A DNA stretch of 42,493 nt from Nocardioides lijunqiniae. Lineage in GTDB: Bacteria; Actinomycetota; Actinomycetes; Propionibacteriales; Nocardioidaceae. Under the pieces are notes generated by a model, which saw nothing but the letters and a program-made list of their open reading frames with translations, was not told the DNA's origin and searched no databases. Below, piece by piece: positions 38,712-42,493 of this stretch. Each line of letters opens with the position of its first letter. Position 1 is the stretch's first letter. The stretch lies in the NCBI RefSeq assembly GCF_015024225.1, contig NZ_JACJGM010000040.1, forward strand, positions 1 through 42,493. Reading direction: 5' to 3'. Made by a program: the position numbers and the translations under genes.

Positions 38712-39266
38712 TCAGAACGGGGGCTCCTCCGAGCCCACGCCCGGGGCGCCCCAGGGGTCGGACACCGGAGCGCCGCCACCCTGGCCACCGGCCGGACGCG
38801 ACGGGGCCGCGGTCGCCCACGGGTCGTCGCCGCCACCACCGGAGGACTGGCCGCCCCCCGAGGGCTGGCCGCCGCCGTAGCCTCCGCCCCCACCGCCGGA
38901 GCGCTGGGCACGGGCGACCTTGGCGGTGGCGTACTTCAGGGAGGGGCCGACCTCTTCGACGTCGAGCTCGTAGACGGTGCGCTTCTCGCCCTCACGGGTC
39001 TCGTACTGGCGCTGCTTGAGCCGCCCCTGCACGACGACGCGCATGCCCTTCTGCAGCGACTCGGCGACGTTCTCCGCCGCCTGGCGCCACACGGCACACG
39101 AGAGGAAGAGGGCGTCGCCGTCCTTCCACTCGTTGGACTGCTTGTCGAAGGTGCGCGGCGTCGACGCGATCCGGAAGTTGGCCACTGCCGCCCCCGAGGG
39201 GGTGAAGCGGAGCTCCGGGTCGTCGACGAGGTTGCCGACCACGGTGATGACGGTCTCGCCTGCCAT
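38712..39266 (-). CDS. ssb: Single-stranded DNA-binding protein
   Basis: The 184-residue SSB has an OB fold (residues 1 to about 115: 'ITVVGNLVDDPELRFTPSGAAVANFRIAS ... GDALFLSCAVWRQAAENVAESLQKGMRVVVQGRLKQRQYE'), a Gly/Gln/Ser-rich disordered linker (about 122-170) and the acidic tip Ser-Glu-Glu-Pro-Pro-Phe that recruits replication and repair proteins. It is in the usual place between rpsF and rpsR. The ATG at 39266 follows AGGGAG. Confidence 0.97.
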   Translation of the reverse strand: MAGETVITVVGNLVDDPELRFTPSGAAVANFRIASTPRTFDKQSNEWKDGDALFLSCAVWRQAAENVAESLQKGMRVVVQGRLKQRQYETREGEKRTVYELDVEEVGPSLKYATAKVARAQRSGGGGGGYGGGQPSGGGQSSGGGGDDPWATAAPSRPAGGQGGGAPVSDPWGAPGVGSEEPPF

Positions 39267-39385
39267 GAAAGGTCTCCCTAGCTGATGTTGATCCGTTGTG
39301 GTGCGTGTCTGCGTCTCGGCTCATCAAAGCCTGAGCCGTCGACAGTGGAAAGTGCGTGTCCACAGGACGCGCGCATGCGGACCGA

Positions 39386-39685
39386 TCAGGTCAGCGAGCG
39401 GGCTCCGGGACGGATCACCTTGGTGCGCAGGATCGCCTCGTTGAGCGTGAGCTGGCGGTCGAACTCCTTGACCGTGGCCGGCTCGGCGCTCAGCTTGATG
39501 ACGGCGTAGATGCCCTCGGCGTTCTTCTTCACCTCGTAGGCGAGGCGACGGCGTCCCCAGACGTCGACGTTCTCGACGGTGCCGCCGTCCTTGCGGATGA
39601 CGTTGAGGTACTTGTCGAGGGAGTCGGGAACGGTGCGCTCCTCGATGCTGGGATCGAGGATGACCATCACTTCATAGTTGCGCAA
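39386..39685 (-). CDS. rpsF: 30S ribosomal protein S6
   Basis: The 99-residue S6 begins 'LRNYEVMVILDPSIEERTV' (residues 1-19) and has the conserved 'VDVWGRRRLAYEVKKNAEGIYAVIKLSAEP' (about 40-69) and 'EFDRQLTLNEAILRTKVIRP'. It pairs with S18 in the 30S platform. The start is taken as the TTG at 39685, because GGAGG lies 10 nt before it and S6 proteins start here; the frame stays open to a GTG at 39718, which would add 11 unlikely residues that include the ribosome-binding site. First gene of the rpsF-ssb-rpsR-rplI operon. Confidence 0.94.
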   Translation of the reverse strand: MRNYEVMVILDPSIEERTVPDSLDKYLNVIRKDGGTVENVDVWGRRRLAYEVKKNAEGIYAVIKLSAEPATVKEFDRQLTLNEAILRTKVIRPGARSLT

Positions 39686-39798
39686 AGCGGTACTACCTCC
39701 TTTGGACTCGGCGGCCACGGTCTCTCCGTGGCAGGAGGGCCTTGCAGTTCATCTCGCGGCACGCCCGTCGGTGGGCGTGACAAAGACAGGCAAGGTTA
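39686..39798 (-). promoter_or_regulatory. rpsF promoter and structured leader
   Basis: TAACCT on the minus strand (39793-39798) is a good -10, giving a leader of roughly 100 nt. The leader has two hairpins: a 7-bp stem with a 6-base loop (39760-39779) and CCACGG-AGAGA-CCGTGG (39715-39731) just before the ribosome-binding site. S6:S18-binding leaders are known upstream of rpsF in many bacteria; these hairpins may be such a site, but I cannot match the motif with certainty. Confidence 0.45.
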
Positions 39799-39851
39799 AC
39801 AGCGCGCGCAGACCCTGTGGAAATCCCGGCCCGGATGGTCCGCACCGGGCC

Positions 39852-39857
39852 TAGCGT
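39852..39857 (+). promoter_or_regulatory. -10 box, leaderless kinase promoter
   Basis: TAGCGT is followed by 6 nt and the ATG at 39864. Confidence 0.6.
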
Positions 39858-39863
39858 CCAGGG

Positions 39864-40739
39864 ATGGGCACGACCGAGCCTCCCCTCGCCGGACGCTACG
39901 TCCTGCTCGACCCGATCGGCGTCGGCGGCATGGGGTCGGTCTGGCGCGCGTGGGACCTGCGGGAGCGCCGGCTGGTCGCCGCCAAGCTGCTGGGCAGGTA
40001 CGACGACGCGCTGCTGCAGCGGTTCGTCCGCGAGCAGGCGGTGCGGGTCGAGCACCCCCACGTGGTCGCGCCGACCGGCTGGGCGGCCGACGGCGGGCGG
40101 GTCGTGCTGACGATGGACCTGGTCGCCGGCGGCTCGGTGGCCGACCTGCGCGCCGAGCACGGTCCGCTGCCGGAGCCGGTGGTGGCGCGGCTGCTCGACC
40201 AGCTGCTCCAGGCGCTCGAGGCCGTGCACGCCGCCGGGCTCGTCCACCGCGACGTCAAGCCGGCCAACCTGCTGCTCGAGCCCGGGCCGCTGCACCTGCG
40301 CCTGGCCGACTTCGGGGTCGCGGCCGTGCTCGGCGAGCCGCGGCTGACCGGGGCCGGGACCGTCGGCACCCGCGGCTACTCCGCCCCCGAGCAGGACGAC
40401 GGCGCGGACCCGCACCCCGCGCAGGACCTGTACGCCGTCGGCGTGGTCGGCCGCGAGCTGACCGGCCGGCGGCCCGGCGTGCTGGACCCCCTGCTCGGCG
40501 CGCTCTGCGACCCCGACCCCGCGCGCCGTCCCGCCTCGGCGAGCGAGGCGCTGGTCCGGCTGCGCCGCCTCCCGGTGCCGGTGACCGCCGCGGGCGTCGT
40601 GGTGCGCGACCGGCTCGGGCCGGCGGCGTACCCGTCCGGCGCCGGACGGCGGCTCACCGTCGTCCTGGCCGGCGTGTGCCTCGTGTGCCTGGCGCTCGCG
40701 ATCGTGCTCGGTGTGGCCGTGACCCTGCGCGCCACCTGA
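39864..40739 (+). CDS. Membrane serine/threonine protein kinase
   Basis: The 291-residue kinase has the Hanks motifs in order: glycine loop 'GVGGMGSVW' (about residues 19-27), Lys41 in 'VAAKLLG', 'VHRDVKPANLL' with catalytic Asp130, 'ADFG' with Asp149, and 'GTRGYSAPEQ' (about 168-177). The C-lobe is short. A single transmembrane helix lies at about 262-287, with only a few residues outside, so there is no PASTA or other sensor domain. It probably takes part in phospho-signalling with the FHA-domain protease encoded on the opposite strand (inference). Confidence 0.93.
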   Translation: MGTTEPPLAGRYVLLDPIGVGGMGSVWRAWDLRERRLVAAKLLGRYDDALLQRFVREQAVRVEHPHVVAPTGWAADGGRVVLTMDLVAGGSVADLRAEHGPLPEPVVARLLDQLLQALEAVHAAGLVHRDVKPANLLLEPGPLHLRLADFGVAAVLGEPRLTGAGTVGTRGYSAPEQDDGADPHPAQDLYAVGVVGRELTGRRPGVLDPLLGALCDPDPARRPASASEALVRLRRLPVPVTAAGVVVRDRLGPAAYPSGAGRRLTVVLAGVCLVCLALAIVLGVAVTLRAT

Positions 40740-40763
40740 CCACCTACCGCCTGCCGAGCTGAA

Positions 40764-40777
40764 CGCCCGGAAGGGCG
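40764..40777. terminator. Small hairpin between convergent genes
   Basis: CGCCC-GGAA-GGGCG forms a 5-bp stem with a 4-base loop in the 40-nt gap between the kinase and protease genes. Confidence 0.35.
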
Positions 40778-40779
40778 GA

Positions 40780-42456
40780 CTACTGGAACCGGAGCGGGTT
40801 CTCCGCGACGACGCGGCCCTCCTCGCCGACGACGAACGCGCCGTTGACGCCCGCGATCTCCTCGGGCGCCTCGAACGGCACGTAGATGCAGACCGACTTC
40901 TCGCCGAACGTCCAGGTGTCCTGGAGCGAGCTGAGCTGGTCGTCCTCGTCGCCGAGGGCGTAGTAGGTCACCCCGATCGGGACCCCGTCGGGCAGGCCCT
41001 GGACGACGTACTCGGCATAGAGCACGTCGCCGGCCTCGACGCTCATCGTCTGCGGGCTCTCGGGGGTGCTGGTGCCGTCGCAGTCGCCCTGCTCGCCGTC
41101 GCGCACCCAGCCGGCGGGACGGAAGGTCGCCTCCGCCGGGACGTCGGTCGGCTCCGGGAGCTCCTCGGCGTACGGCGAGACGTAGGAGGGGTCGCCGCCG
41201 TCGCGGGCGATCTCGAGGACCTCGTCGGCCAGGGCCACCGGGCGGATCAGCGCGGAGCCGGACGTGATCGCGCCGGCGTCCTCGGACCCGGCGGTGATGA
41301 CCGCGGTGTTGACGCCGATCAGCTCGCCCGCGTCGTTGATGGAGGGGCCGCCGGAGTTGCCCGAGCCGAGCCGGACGTCGCTGTCGATGAGGCCGCGCTC
41401 GGTCTTGACGATCTCGTCGGCCTGGAAGGTCGAGACGACGCCGCGGGTGACGGTGAGCGGCCGGTCGAGCGTGGCGCGGACGTTGCCGATCGAGGGGTAG
41501 CCGAGCGCGGTGATCTCGTCGCCGGTGTGCAGGTCGTCGCTGTCGCCGACCGGCAGCGGCTCGGGCAGGTCGATCTCGGAGTCCTCGAGCTCGTTGCCGT
41601 CGGCGTCGGCGCTGATCTTGAGGACCGCCAGGTCGAGGTAGCCGTCGGCGACGATCGGCTCGGCCCGGTACGCCGCGGTGGCCGGCTTGTCGTCGTCGCT
41701 GGAGGTCAGCGAGACCAGGAGGTAGTCGGGGTCGGGCGTCTCGCTCGCGCCCTGGCCGGGCGCGGAGGGCAGCGCGACGTGGGCGTTGGTGAGGATCAGC
41801 CCGTCCTCGCTGATGATGCTGCCGGACCCGGAGTGCGTGGGCGTGCCGCTCTCGTCGACGGCGATCAGGTAGACCGCGGCCGCCTTGGCGCGGGCGAGGT
41901 TCTCGGGGCTGAGGCCGCCGGCCGTCGTGCCGCCGCCGCCGCCGTCGTCGCCGCCCACGAGGACGGCGGTGGTGATGCCGCCGCCGACGACCAGCAGCAG
42001 GGCCAGCGCGGCGCCCACCATGGTCAGGGTGCGTCGGCGCTTCTTGCGGGCGATCGCCGCGGCCGCCTGGCCCGCGCCGACCACCGGCACCAGCTCGAGC
42101 TCGAAGCCCGCCGTGGGGTGACCGAGCAGGACCTCGACCGGCTCCTCGATCCTGTACTGCGTGAGCCGCTCGCCGTCGACGTAGGAGCCGCTGGTGGAGC
42201 GGTCGACCCACCACCAGCCGTCGGGGCGCGGCTCGATGACCGCGTGCCAGCGGGAGACGGCGCTGTCCTCGACCACGACCTCGAGGGCGGGGTCGCGGCC
42301 GACGTGCACGGGCGCGTTGGCCTGGAAGCGCAGGTCGCCGCCGTCGCGACGGCGCACGAGCAGGCTCGGGCCGCTCGGCGCGCCGGGGAAGCCGGGCAGC
42401 CCCGGGATCGGGGCGCCGGTCACGACCGTCTGCGCGAGCAGCGGGGACGGCGGCAC
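40780..42456 (-). CDS. FHA-domain membrane trypsin-like serine protease
   Basis: The protein (558 residues from the GTG at 42456) has a Pro/Gly-rich N-terminus, a cytoplasmic FHA phosphothreonine-binding domain (about residues 31-123, with 'HVGRDP', 'SAVSRWH' and 'STSGSYVDGERL'), a transmembrane helix (about 144-168), a Gly-rich linker and an external trypsin-like domain with His226 ('LTNAHV'), Asp275 ('YLDLAVLKI') and Ser368 ('GSGNSGGP'). A further beta-rich domain of about 110 residues closes it. This is HtrA-like but without a PDZ domain. The frame remains open to the window edge (42493) with an Ala/Pro-rich reading, so the true start may lie outside. Confidence 0.92.
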   Translation of the reverse strand: MPPSPLLAQTVVTGAPIPGLPGFPGAPSGPSLLVRRRDGGDLRFQANAPVHVGRDPALEVVVEDSAVSRWHAVIEPRPDGWWWVDRSTSGSYVDGERLTQYRIEEPVEVLLGHPTAGFELELVPVVGAGQAAAAIARKKRRRTLTMVGAALALLLVVGGGITTAVLVGGDDGGGGGTTAGGLSPENLARAKAAAVYLIAVDESGTPTHSGSGSIISEDGLILTNAHVALPSAPGQGASETPDPDYLLVSLTSSDDDKPATAAYRAEPIVADGYLDLAVLKISADADGNELEDSEIDLPEPLPVGDSDDLHTGDEITALGYPSIGNVRATLDRPLTVTRGVVSTFQADEIVKTERGLIDSDVRLGSGNSGGPSINDAGELIGVNTAVITAGSEDAGAITSGSALIRPVALADEVLEIARDGGDPSYVSPYAEELPEPTDVPAEATFRPAGWVRDGEQGDCDGTSTPESPQTMSVEAGDVLYAEYVVQGLPDGVPIGVTYYALGDEDDQLSSLQDTWTFGEKSVCIYVPFEAPEEIAGVNGAFVVGEEGRVVAENPLRFQ

Positions 42457-42493
42457 GGGGGCGGCGCCGGCCGCGGGGCGGTCGGTCGCCCCG

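Overview
This window looks like a chromosomal segment of a high-GC actinobacterium, most likely a Nocardioides-like member of the Nocardioidaceae (inference). The grounds are very high GC with a strong G/C bias at third codon positions, frequent GTG starts, F420-type luciferase-like oxidoreductases, a DinB/mycothiol-transferase-like protein, an ECF42-type sigma factor with its DGPF partner, and many genes whose -10 box (TANNNT) lies only 5-7 nt before the start codon, the signature of leaderless transcripts. There is no tRNA, rRNA, insertion sequence, prophage or CRISPR array. About 47 genes fill nearly all of the window. The only gene-free stretch above 300 bp lies between dnaB and a MATE transporter gene (35438-35870).

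Layout. 1-202: two palindromic repeats, then a YceI-family gene, a tandem-GNAT acetyltransferase and an LLM flavoprotein. 2853-6642: an ABC-2 exporter (ATPase and permease) followed by its histidine kinase and LuxR-type regulator, with a clean dyad operator candidate upstream. 6646-13138, minus strand: an unrecognised protein coupled to an acyl-CoA dehydrogenase, a PadR regulator with its operator, an M3 metallopeptidase, a pair of structured inverted repeats, and the ECF42 sigma/YCII pair. 13273-20061: a secreted GH6 glycosidase, DUF427 and DUF4287 proteins, a gamma carbonic anhydrase, a small secreted protein, an MFS exporter, a divergent DinB/F420-LLM pair, a truncated haemoglobin and a small unknown. 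20079-25481: an RNase H-like (DUF429)/RelA-SpoT fusion sits just behind the pseudouridine catabolic pair psuK-psuG, which is divergent from a DrrAB-type exporter. 25519-33950: accessory enzymes (DUF1801, cytochrome P450, DUF427, YjbR, aldo/keto reductase, saccharopine-dehydrogenase-like, alpha/beta hydrolase, VOC), one frameshifted gene, and a HEAT/leucine-rich-repeat protein resembling the sensor half of bacterial NLR-type proteins but without an NTPase. 34019-39685: the conserved replication/translation block dnaB ... rplI-rpsR-ssb-rpsF, interrupted by a MATE transporter and a small membrane protein on the other strand. 39864-42493: a membrane serine/threonine kinase facing an FHA-domain membrane protease.

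The points most worth following up are the DUF429-RelA/SpoT fusion, whose synthetase domain has Gln where the catalytic Glu is expected; the NACHT-less HEAT/LRR protein next to dnaB; a cluster of DnaA-box-like 9-mers in the dnaB upstream region; a covarying inverted pair of hairpin repeats at 11438-11520; a 70-nt palindrome overlapping a stop codon at 37761-37830; and the window-wide leaderless promoter pattern, which also fixes many start codons. All functions are read from motifs and family knowledge; no database search was possible.
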